This document shows, piece by piece, positions 40,623 to 50,023 of a stretch of 64,000 bases of DNA (within the stretch, counting starts at the first letter, position 1; the number at the start of each line of letters is the position of its first letter). Under the pieces are notes generated by a model. The model saw nothing but the letters and a program-made list of their open reading frames with translations, was not told where the DNA came from and did not search any database. Origin of the DNA: Yarrowia lipolytica. Its lineage: Eukaryota; Ascomycota; Dipodascomycetes; Dipodascales. The translations under genes were made by a program, and so were the position numbers. Where the stretch lies: the NCBI RefSeq assembly GCF_001761485.1, contig NC_090774.1, positions 1,488,001 through 1,552,000 on the forward strand, written 5' to 3'.

Positions 40623-43600
40623 TTATAAGAAACCCCGGAAAGAGTTGATCTTCTTGGATTCGCTCTTTCTAGCAGCATTCTGCCATCCTCCCCGCCCTCG
40701 AGCTCGTGGCCGAGAAGAGTCCTCATCCTGAGATGTAGAGTGCGAATGCGAAGGAGGCTGGGGCTGGGGGATGTTAGTAGCAGATGTTGCGTGGCTGCCG
40801 TGGCCTCCAAAGTTCATGCCCAAGTGCTCAACTGCAGGAGAAGGTGTCTTCGAGTTGCCTCCAATGGGCACTCCTCGGTAGTAAGCCGAGTCCGAGCCGG
40901 CTAAAGACGCTGACGACTGCTTGGTGGTTCTGTGGGAGTTCCCAGAAGACTCTCCAATGGACTCCACGTCGTAACCAAGCAGACTCTTTTGGTTAGTGTT
41001 GTTGAACAGCTCACCAGCGCCAGGAGACAGGTTCTCGGCCTCTGAAGACGCGGCGTATGTTCGGAATCGTTCGTCCAGATCTTGGTACCGCTGAGACAGC
41101 TCTTGATGACTAACTGACAGCTGATGGTACCGATTTTCAGCCTCCTGTTTGATAGTCTCAAGCATCTCGAGCACCTTGTGTGAGGGCTGAGTCTGCTTTT
41201 CAATGTTTGTCATCTGCTCTTCAAGTTCTGCGATCTCGCCTCGCAACCGTTTCTCCATTGTTTCCTTCTCGTGTTTCAGGACTCCTAAGTCAATCTTAGT
41301 TTTCTCCAGCTCAATGTGAAGATCTGAGTTGGACGATTGTGTCTCGGAGCCCCGTATGTTGTCAGATGAAGATTCGGCGGAGGCCTCGAGGCTTTTCAGC
41401 TTGTCTCTATACTCGTTAATCAATCGATTCTCATTTTCCAGAGATTCGACCTTGAGCTCCAGCTGTGTGACAGCAGCCTCCTTGGCCATAGCTGCAGCAT
41501 ACAGTCTCTGGTTCTCAGCCTGCATGTGCTCAAACTCGAGGTTGGTTTTGGCAGTTTCCTCAGTCAGCGCGTCACACTGAAGACGCAGTTCTCGGTTACG
41601 TTTTGTCAGCGTACCTTCGTGCTGTACCTTTTGTGTTCTTAGCGTGTTTCCGAGCTCTTTCATCTTCACCAACTGCGAGTTGAGCTGCTCAGACTGACGC
41701 TTGAGCTTTTGATTGGATGTGACGAGGTTCTGAACGTCAATATCTTGTCTAAGAGCACTGTGAAGCTGTTCCTTGAGTTGGCGGATGCGGAACTGGTTGT
41801 GGTAGTCCAAGTAACAGACAAAATCAAGCTCGTTCTTGATCAGCAATAGCTCTCGCTGATAATAAGCCAAAATATCGGCCTGTTCGGAAGTAGAGTCTCC
41901 TCTGAGAATGGGGGAACCGACAGGCAACTGAGTTGGGCTCATCGCAGGGCTGGAGTTAGTTCCTGACTCAAGGACACCCTCAATAGAGGCTGAGGGTGCT
42001 CCTAGACTGGAATGTTTCTGGTATCGAGTCAGTGGAGAAACAGGACTCTCTTCTCGACCCTGAGAATCGCTATCATCAAGAGTAAGTGTGGAAATGGATA
42101 CTGGAGGAGGAAAGTCGGCCTTTCTGCCGTACAGAGACTGGTGACGGGCCTGAAGATCCATAAGCTGACCAGTGGCAGATGTAGATGTCAACGTAGGCGA
42201 GAGCAGCTCTCCAGCAGCAACTTGTGACTCTGTTGAAGTTGTCACTTGACTGGAAGGAGTAGATTCTCGGTCAGGAATTGAAGTGATTGAAAACTGACGT
42301 TTCGACTCACTCAAAGACGTACCTCGTGATCGAGTAACAATTTCCTTGTCCTTCTCCTTGTCCTTAGTTCCGGAGGATACAGAAAGATTGTCTTCGCGTG
42401 ATCTTTCAGCGGGCGATGCTGTCAGAAGAGACAAACACAATGACGCAATGTCTGCAGGTGTCATTCCAGCCCATCGGTACTCGTCCTTGAGTTCTTGCTC
42501 CGACGAGGATGTCAGCAGTTGAACATGCAACAAGTGTCGGTCAAAGCAAGTTTTGGACCGCTGCGAAATAAAATATTCGTCCCAGTCGTCAGGAGACGAC
42601 AGAGTCTGTGAAATGTACTCTGTAGGTTTCCGTAGAAACATGATGAAATTGGAAGGAAACAGTCCATACAGAAAAGTGAACATTCGTTCCCAGTCTGGGC
42701 TGGGAGCGTCCGGAACATTGTCTCGGGGCAGAGCGTGCCAGTCGGCAAACACAGAAGTTGAGTTTTCTGTTTCTTTGCCACCATCTGTGTCGCTGGTTGG
42801 TGGATTTGTGTTTGTGTCGTTAGAAGGTTCTGGGTCCAGCGTAGACTGGGTTTCGGTCTCTTCTTTTTCCTTGTGTTTAGCGCTATCCTCGTCGTCTGTG
42901 TGCACCTCTTCCTCTTCCTCTTCCTCCTCGTCATTGGCTACTCCAAAAGCGTCTTGGTTGTCGTCTTCGTCAGTTATTTCTCCTTCTCTCCAGCACACCA
43001 TGCGCCCGTAGACTGCAAATAAGTAGGGCAGGTCGGTCATGATCTTACTGCAGATAAAAGGCAGCATCATGATGAGTGCCGAAGCAGCCATGGTGACTAC
43101 CTGCGAGGACTTGTCGTGCAACAGGCATGCAAAAAGGTGCTTGACGAGCTGTGAGCGGGCCAGATCCGCCGGAATTTTGGCCTTGGTTTGGGAGAAAAAG
43201 GCAGACAGAAGCACAAGAATTCTAACACGGTACTCAGGCTGTACAAAGAACCGGTTGGCAATGACACAAAACTCCTGGGGCCGTTCTTCGGCGAATGTGA
43301 GGATGAGGTTTTTGGCATTCATACGCACAAACCGAAGACGTTCCTCCTTCGCATCAGCTTTGCCCTTGGTCTCACCCACAATCAGGCTCTCATGCAGGTA
43401 GATTTGGACCATGAAGAGGGCCGTGCTTCGGGAGATGGCCTGGTACTGCGCCGTATTGCCCTCCACGCTGTCTCTGGGCACCATCCACGCCACCAGCAGG
43501 TCACGGGCAGCCCGCACGAGATCATTCTTTTGGCCGGCAGAATCAATGGCGGGCTTGGAGTACAAATCGACCCACGTTCGAACCTGCTCCTCCACCACCA

Positions 43601-43903
43601 GACAGGGAGCCAGGCGGCTCATACACTGCAAGAAGAGCACCTCAGCCGCTGGGTTGGCCATGACGGCATCTTTGTAAATCTGAACGAGATCCTCGCCGAG
43701 CTTGGCCGACTCGGATTCGGAAATGGGCAGGTTGGAGTCCACGAACGCCTCACATTGCTGGACCACCTCTTGTCGCACCTGAGGCGTCAGCTGGTTGGGC
43801 GGAGTCTCCAACGCCAGAGCCATGGCTCTAGCCAAGTCGTGACGGCGCCTGTGTTAGTTTTTGCCTGTCATAAAAAGCTCTTCACTCGTACTCACATTCC
43901 CAT
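40623..43903 (-). CDS. TSC1: Hamartin homolog Tsc1, two exons
   Basis: Exon 1 is 43903-43896 (ATGGGAAT) and exon 2 is 43848-40623, giving 1077 residues that start MGMRRHDLARAMAL. The 47-nt intron has a GTGAGTAC donor and a CTAACACAG acceptor, and an in-frame stop lies upstream of the ATG. Tsc1 binds Tsc2, the GAP for Rheb, and so restrains TORC1. The hamartin N domain covers about residues 1-300 (KHLFACLLHDKSSQVVTMAASALIMMLPF, then LFAVYGRMVCW). A Glu/Asp-rich insert (EEEEEEEE near 305) and Ser/Thr-rich middle follow, then a long coiled coil at about 700-970 for Tsc2 binding. The gene is absent from Saccharomyces, so its presence separates this yeast from the baker's yeast lineage. Confidence 0.92.
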
Positions 43904-44139
43904 CGAGTTGTAGATTTTTGATGAATTCAAGATTGGCTTCCCCACGCAATTTCACTATAGTGCGCCTGGGACCCAGTATTATGGCGTGCATGTTCTGGGT
44001 CTCCGTCCACAGTTCGATTCATGGTTGGGTTGGTATTTACATCATGAAAAATATAAAATATGTGTGTGTCCCAACATGCTGAATATAAGTACAGCAGTAT
44101 GCAAGAAAACATAGGACACCAAACGCACTCTCAACAACA

Positions 44140-45060
44140 ATGAGCCTCCTGGAAATCATCAAAAAGTGCGATTCGGCACCATACACGCCACTGACTGACT
44201 ATTACATCTTCACTGCTCACGAGGGAACGCCTTTGGGATACCTGACGCCCCTTGTGGTGGCTGAATTGAAGAAGGAAACAGATACGGTCTCGGTGGACGA
44301 CCACAAGAAGACGGTGACGATTCTGGCGCAATTGGACACGAGTGAGAAGCGGTCCGAGGCATTCGAGAAACTGGGCGACAAATGGCGAGCACAAAAACTC
44401 TTTGATGTACTGGAGGGTTGGAGAAACGAGAAATATGCCATCTACAACCCCACTGGAACGGTCTACTTTCTCATGGAGCGGGCTGTCACTGCCCTGTTTG
44501 GTGTGGTGACTTATGGAGTACATATTGTCGGTTTTGTACCTGGAAAAACTGCCAAAGATGCTCGGATCTGGGTGCCCAAAAGGGCGCTTACTAAGCCCAC
44601 TTGGCCCGGATACCTGGACAACACAGTGGCAGGAGGAGTGGGATACCCTGCCTCGTTGTGGGAGACTGCTGTCAAAGAATGTGGAGAAGAAGCTGGCTTA
44701 GAGCCCTCTTATGTCGAGCCTCGACTTTCTTCTACCGGTGTTGTTTCGTACCTCTACAGAGCCACTGATGATCTCAGTGACGAGCTGTCTGTGATCCAGC
44801 CTGAAGTGGAGTATGTGATGGATCTGGAGATGGACGAGGCGACCATCCCTGCTCCTGCTGACGGTGAGGTCGAGAGCTTTGAGCTGCTGTCTGTGGATCG
44901 GGTTCTGACGTTGATCAAGGAAGGTAAGTTCAAGCCCAACACTGCGCTGATTACGATTGATTTTCTGATTCGACGGGGTGTTATTGGAGTTGAGCAGCCT
45001 GGATATGTCGACATTCTCTGCCATTCCCACAGAAAGCTGCCTTTTCCTTTGCTCAAGTAG
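44140..45060 (+). CDS. Nudix hydrolase with DUF4743 domain (YJR142W type)
   Basis: A 306-residue protein. The N-terminal half is the DUF4743 domain found in thiamine-pyrophosphokinase-related Nudix proteins. The Nudix half has WVPKRALTKPTWPGYLDNTVAGG, then the box core KECGEEAGL at about residue 183, with Lys for Arg. The early Glu of the textbook Nudix box is not present, as I recall for yeast YJR142W. Relatives remove phosphate from damaged forms of thiamine diphosphate (oxo- and oxythiamine diphosphate), a metabolite-repair role in the cytosol. The ATG lies in CAACAATGAGC. It is divergent from TSC1, sharing a 236-bp promoter region. Confidence 0.88.
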   Translation: MSLLEIIKKCDSAPYTPLTDYYIFTAHEGTPLGYLTPLVVAELKKETDTVSVDDHKKTVTILAQLDTSEKRSEAFEKLGDKWRAQKLFDVLEGWRNEKYAIYNPTGTVYFLMERAVTALFGVVTYGVHIVGFVPGKTAKDARIWVPKRALTKPTWPGYLDNTVAGGVGYPASLWETAVKECGEEAGLEPSYVEPRLSSTGVVSYLYRATDDLSDELSVIQPEVEYVMDLEMDEATIPAPADGEVESFELLSVDRVLTLIKEGKFKPNTALITIDFLIRRGVIGVEQPGYVDILCHSHRKLPFPLLK

Positions 45061-45967
45061 GGGAAAATGTGCTTGATCTAGATACGCGATTCTGACCATA
45101 CATGAGGAGTTGACTTGAACATGTTAAAAACAAACCGGACATGGGACATGTGAAAGTAAAAGGCATCGCCCAAAGAATTGTCAGACTGGACAAGTTGAAC
45201 AAGTCCAGACAGACCCGAACACACTTCAGACTGGACGATATCAGACTGACTAAGACTGAACTCGATACTTGAAATGAGATCGGTGAGACTTGCAAGTATT
45301 TGTACAAATAATATAATATACATATGGAAGATAATGTATCACTCGAAATGAAACTGGCCATTCGCGGAAATGAACGTAATATCTGGTGGTTCGGCTAAGC
45401 CCCTACTCTCGCATATGTGTCTTGAGCATGTGCAGCCCGAGGCTGGATACGGAATACGAGCCGTGGAAGCCGGTTAGACCGCCCAAAACAGGTACAAGTA
45501 CTCGTAGGGTTGCTCATGTGAAAAATTTTCCCCTGAGATCCGTGTCTGATTTTGGATTTCATTTCCGACTCTCATTTCCTGTCGCTCGTTTTTTCTTATC
45601 TCCCGGGTCATGGCTGCTTGTCGATCGGAGCCTATTGATCCAGGAACAAGAGCCTGTGTGCTTAGAGCATGCAGGGGAATGGGGGTTGGGGAGTCGGCCT
45701 TTGATAAGCGTGGGGGTCGGTTGACGCTCAGTGGTTCGGTCCGCTTTCGAGCACTTCAAGGTTGCGCTGGAGATATCGTTGATTGAGAAGGAATCCAAGC
45801 CCACTGCGGCGGCTATATTAATCCGAAAATAAGACTGCGATAGAGCTGGAGATAACGTTGCCCAGCCAAACTACAAGTAACGCACAAGGACAAGATATAC
45901 TACTGTATGAGAAAGGCTACACTCACAGCACAGATACAGTGAAATACCAACAATCTATTGGTTGACA
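45061..45967. other. Intergenic region downstream of the Nudix gene
   Basis: About 900 bp. A 45-60 bp stretch at 45180-45260 repeats GACTGGAC and AGACTGA words. No supported gene. Confidence 0.55.
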
Positions 45968-46267
45968 TTAGGGAGCACTGCTTGCACGCTTTGCTTCCGT
46001 CCTGACTAGCCTGTCGGGGTCGCAAAGAGCAACATGGGAGGCAAAGTCGCGGCCCCATTTTTCCATTCCACACGTGGAACACTTGATTCTGACATCTCTC
46101 TGCATGGCTGGGGGCAGCGGCGGAGGAGTCTCGTGCGACTTTGGGGCTGGGTGTGATATCGTTTTAGTCGCTCCACCCAGTTCTTGTAGCGGTGTAGCGG
46201 TCGGTGGTGGTGGTAGTTGGAGATACCAGGTCCGCCCGTCTGGCAGCATTTCCAAGCCCAGCCTCAT
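45968..46267 (-). CDS. Small protein with C-x2-C-x11-H-x3-C finger (UBZ4-like)
   Basis: A 99-residue frame. The first half is Pro/Thr-rich and looks disordered (LPPPPTATP). The C-terminal part has Cys63, Cys66, His78 and Cys82 in the spacing C-x2-C-x11-H-x3-C, which equals the ubiquitin-binding UBZ4 finger of Rad18 and relatives, though other C2HC fingers share it. Beside the metal ligands it has a hydrophobic pattern (F75, V79, L81) that fits a small beta-beta-alpha fold. The ATG context (ACAACAATGAGG) is good. There is no obvious TATA box. I do not recognise a known gene. Ubiquitin binding is an inference from spacing only. Confidence 0.55.
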   Translation of the reverse strand: MRLGLEMLPDGRTWYLQLPPPPTATPLQELGGATKTISHPAPKSHETPPPLPPAMQRDVRIKCSTCGMEKWGRDFASHVALCDPDRLVRTEAKRASSAP

Positions 46268-46572
46268 TGTTGTTTGAGCCCCATTATTCCGAGTCTCTAC
46301 GGCAGACTGATATGACCGGTCTTCTTGACTCGTTCTTATGGCCTTGTCGTCTCATTTAACCAACAGCTTCCAATGTACATGTGTGATTACACTGCAATTA
46401 CACTCCTCACTGAGAGGGGTATTTGTACCAAGTTTTCAATCATGTCCGATGCGCCTGAACCACTATACAATGGATATAATACCGTGGGTGGACACCTGAG
46501 AGACACACGTGTGTGCACACATGGTTGTGAGAGCCCCTATTTGACGTCATAGACCCCAGGCTTCCCCTCATG

Positions 46573-46851
46573 CTACCGCACAAGAGGTCCCTTGGCTCGT
46601 CTACGACCTGGGGTAGGCACGTCCGGCTTTTCGGTCTTATTGTGGGGTAAGTAGACAAGTGTTTCGGATTTGGATTTCCGTACCAGTAGACAGTAGAATA
46701 TGGCCGGTTTGTAGGTGAATTGGAGATAAGGAACACTTGGAAGAGCACGCGTGACAGACCGTTGCGGTCTCTTGACAGCGGATTGGATCGCATGTAGTTG
46801 CATCAAGTCGACCACGGCAAGACGCTGTTCTGTCCCTGGCGGAGCCATCAT
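46573..46851 (-). CDS. Possible small protein, 92 residues
   Basis: An ATG-started frame of 92 residues, rich in Pro, Lys, Arg and Val, with a hydrophobic patch (PAIFYCLLV) and a basic tail (GRRRAKGPLVR). Composition is protein-like, but I recognise nothing and there is no promoter evidence. It lies between the two small zinc-finger candidates. It could be chance. Confidence 0.25.
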   Translation of the reverse strand: MMAPPGTEQRLAVVDLMQLHAIQSAVKRPQRSVTRALPSVPYLQFTYKPAIFYCLLVRKSKSETLVYLPHNKTEKPDVPTPGRRRAKGPLVR

Positions 46852-47455
46852 AATATCGTCATAATATCCGCATCTTCTGCCCCTGTCTTGTAGCTATTGC
46901 TCAAGGTTCCAATAGGTTAGGGCAATGCGGCAGCAGTAACAATTGTAACAAAAAGTTTACTCAAGACAAGTGCAAACCAAAATTAAAAAAAAAAAAAAAC
47001 CCAAGAAAAAAAAATTAAGCAAAACCGTAAGAGCCAGAAACAGGGCCCCAACAGCAGTAGAGGAGCGGGGACATGGCTCTTTGGGGGTGCAACTAAAGAA
47101 ACCACTACATTTTTTTGGCTTCCCCCGGTGGATCATGATGGTGAGACGGCGCCGGAAGACCGAATGACACGGACATGACTCACCGCAACCCCCTGATTAA
47201 CACCGCACGTTTATCATAGACGGCTATCAGTGACTCAGTTTGGACCAGCAGCAGAGAATTCAAACGTGCATTATTCTGCGTATCGTGGAGCTGACGTCAC
47301 ACAGTTTATGCAGACGCGCCCTCCCAAAACGGAGATGCCGCAATCACACACCTTAGTGTGACTATTAGAAACCGTGTATATATAAATGACGCGCCCCCAG
47401 ACCACCATGTGCCACCAAACCTCCTCGTCTCCACATCGCCACACTCAATCACAAT
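46852..47455. other. Intergenic region with A-rich tract and TGACGTCA
   Basis: About 600 bp. A-rich tract at 46980-47020 and a TGACGTCA site at 47292-47299, then a TATA box at 47377. It is the upstream region of the mini C2HC gene at 47456. Confidence 0.5.
47377..47386 (+). promoter_or_regulatory. TATA box of the mini C2HC gene
   Basis: TATATATAAA, 70 bp before the ATG at 47456 and 79 bp after a TGACGTCA site. Confidence 0.55.
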
Positions 47456-47605
47456 ATGCCCTGCCATCACAAAGAGCCCGTCAACACCGTTGCCCATGCC
47501 CCAACCGCAGACCAGGTCAAGTGCCCCAACTGTGACTGTATCGTACTGCAAATCGACTACCAGGACCACCGCCGGACAGGCTGTGATCCCCGATACAACG
47601 TCTAG
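47456..47605 (+). CDS. Candidate 49-residue protein with C-x2-C-x11-H-x4-C finger
   Basis: A 49-residue frame. Cys23, Cys26, His38 and Cys43 follow C-x2-C-x11-H-x4-C, near the spacing of the small finger protein at 45968-46267. The leader begins MPCHHKEPVNTVAH. A TATA box lies 70 bp upstream and a TGACGTCA site further up, which supports transcription. An earlier ATG at 47408 opens a 41-residue overlapping frame of low-complexity type, so translation may need scanning past it. The stop codon falls inside a 10-bp repeat (47601-47630). I recognise no known gene; it may be a real microprotein. Confidence 0.45.
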   Translation: MPCHHKEPVNTVAHAPTADQVKCPNCDCIVLQIDYQDHRRTGCDPRYNV

Positions 47606-47630
47606 TTCCGTCTAGTTCCGTCTGGTTCCC
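47601..47630. repeat. 10-bp tandem repeat TCTAGTTCCG
   Basis: Two exact copies of TCTAGTTCCG and a third, TCTGGTTCCC. A related array is at 52318-52356. Confidence 0.85.
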
Positions 47631-50023
47631 TGCAGATGTAGCCCGACTCCCTACACCACCCTCCTCCATGTCACTGGTGTTACCGTTTTGCATTATTTAT
47701 TCGCATGCTAACCGTCAATGTTTACTGGGCCAACCGTGCGACATTGAGCAGCTGCCCACACCAACTCAAGGTGAAGGTGAAGCCATGGCTCCTCGGCCTT
47801 GCTGGCTACAGTACGCTCTCATATTCGCACAGTACTACTTTGCTGCTGCCCATGCCTATGACATCATCCCGCTTCTGGCAAACACACCATTGTTTAGTGC
47901 AGTTGACCTGCACGGCCCCTGTTAAACATGCTATTTATTCAATCTATTTATTTCCAGAGTGCACCAGCGTATTGCGTGTCCAGTTGTATCGCGCCTGAGC
48001 GAGTCTGTCCGAGTACTGTACCGATACATATAGCTCAGCCTCTCCGTCACGCTACACGTAATTCACTGTAGGAATGCACTTGGTGGTCTCCCCACATTTG
48101 CCATTTGCTCTTGCCTGTCCAAAAATAAAATAGGAAAGCTCTTGTTCAGTAGATGCTCTTGGCAAACTCTGAAAAAAGCCACCTTCGACGTGGAGCTACA
48201 GAGAAGAACCACTGGGTGACGTCATAGAGCTATAGCAAATACCCCGTTTCTATACCTGTTGAAAAACACGCTCAAAACACCTCTTTCCGAGACCTATAAA
48301 CACCTTCCTCCTGTTTGGGAATTCCAGGGTTAGGACATGCATAGTATAATGAAAAACCTATGAAAAACAGACTCGCAACCACGCTCTACACAGGCACGAT
48401 CGTAGCTCGCTCATACGTTAGACATGCCATCTGCCCACTTTTGAGCAAGCTGGCGCCGGAGTCTTGGGCCCGGTCTGTAGACTGGCTCCATTGAGCCAAT
48501 CTGTGCAGCTATTTAGGGACAGAAGAGATGGTTGGACGTAACTTATGGCGGACGGTGTCACTTCTCGATACTTGTACTTGTAGAGCCTGCAACTGCCGAA
48601 AACAGCCATCTAAGACGCCGCAAGAAGTATTCGACGACCCCAACCGACTAGAAAAACGCTGTCGACCACGGATAACCCTGCTCCCGATGATCAATGTCCG
48701 TTTTTTCTTGCCTTGTGTTGCGGACCAGAAAGTTCCGCATTGCATGGAGCGCACTGTTATTTCTCGCAAGACAGTGATGTGGGTTTGCAACATTGGGCCA
48801 TATGCCTGCGCCGGGCTTGGAAGAGCGAGCGAGTCCGTCAAGTAAACAGAGGGAAGTCTGAAACGTTATGGCTGTATGGTGCCATAAAACCTGATTGGGG
48901 CTGTTTCAGGTTGTCACTAGCCGAACTCACCGAATGTACTGGCAGCTACTAGACAGGACTTGCGCTCTCACCGGCCTGTACTGTAGCGATTCGGATCGCC
49001 GCCATGCCAGCAACCATCCAGACTGACGTCATGGTTCCCCTCCAAGCCCTGCCCTGGTCGGTTGCTATGCTTGAACGTCGTATAACAGCAAGCATGAAGC
49101 CCCGTTAGCGTCGTTCCAAATATATCTCCGTGCATCCCGGAAGTTTAATCAACGGGACAGGCAACGTTCCAACGGTGTTCACTGTGGAGTAATGTCAATG
49201 GGAACGAAGGATTTGGATTTGTTTTCATATTGATTGATTTGATTGATTGATTGATTTGATCATTTGTTTGGATTATCTTAAAAGTAGTACCGTATACCCC
49301 ACCCTCAATCTCACCCCACTCATCGCCCCACTTATGTGCAATCTGAAACAGGCGGAGAAGTGAGCAGCTATTGACGGTCATTTGCTGTCGTACGAGAACT
49401 TGTGCCAACTACCCAACAAGACGCAGAAAGACGACCCCCAGAGCAGGAAACTAATTCTTGGCAGAAGTTGTCTCGAACCGCTGTATCGCAGTTGGGGTAT
49501 AGTGCAGATTTACGTGTATCTTGACGTCATAGTTTTGACGGCTGCAGTTTAGGACTAATGCTACGAGAGCTTCAGGTTCAGGCAGCTCCAAAAATAGTGC
49601 AATTTAATTGAGGGCATCTTCTGGGTATGTTATATCTCGGTCTAGCGTCCGGTTTTTACAGTGGTTACTATACTATGGGTATACAGAGGTTTTCTCCACA
49701 AACGCAGCTCTTAGTCAGGGAAAGAGCAACAGTATAGCACTTTGTTGTGTGCTCGTAGTATGATCAGACTGAACAAGTTCCACCACTTATCTTTCTACTA
49801 TCTTCATGTCAATGGTGTATTCAAACCATTGTAGCAGGTACTTGCAATCTAGACCGTTTGGTACGATGCTGTAGGGGTGATATCAAACAATACACCTAGA
49901 CACCAATCATCTCCAACTGTTGCTCATCCAAAATATATTATTATACATGTATCCATGACACAAATGTTGCAACTTACACGCCTCTTGTTGGTAGACCATC
50001 GGAGTACATCCTCGGATCTCGTC
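47631..50023. other. Gene-poor region upstream of the 50 kb locus
   Basis: About 2.4 kb with only short, unconvincing open frames. It contains TGACGTCA sites at 48217, 49024 and 49522, a GATT repeat at 49228-49260 and TACTTGTAC motifs near 48571. Confidence 0.6.

Larger units (their letters stand above)
46542..49529. promoter_or_regulatory. Cluster of five TGACGTCA (CRE) palindromes
   Basis: Exact TGACGTCA at 46542, 47292, 48217, 49024 and 49522. Three extend to TGACGTCATAG. This is the binding site of ATF/CREB-type bZIP factors. All five are intergenic. Confidence 0.7.

Noticed and set aside
48528-48845. 105-residue frame with several Cys
   Set aside because: Cys are irregularly spaced, no finger pattern, no TATA box and no family resemblance.
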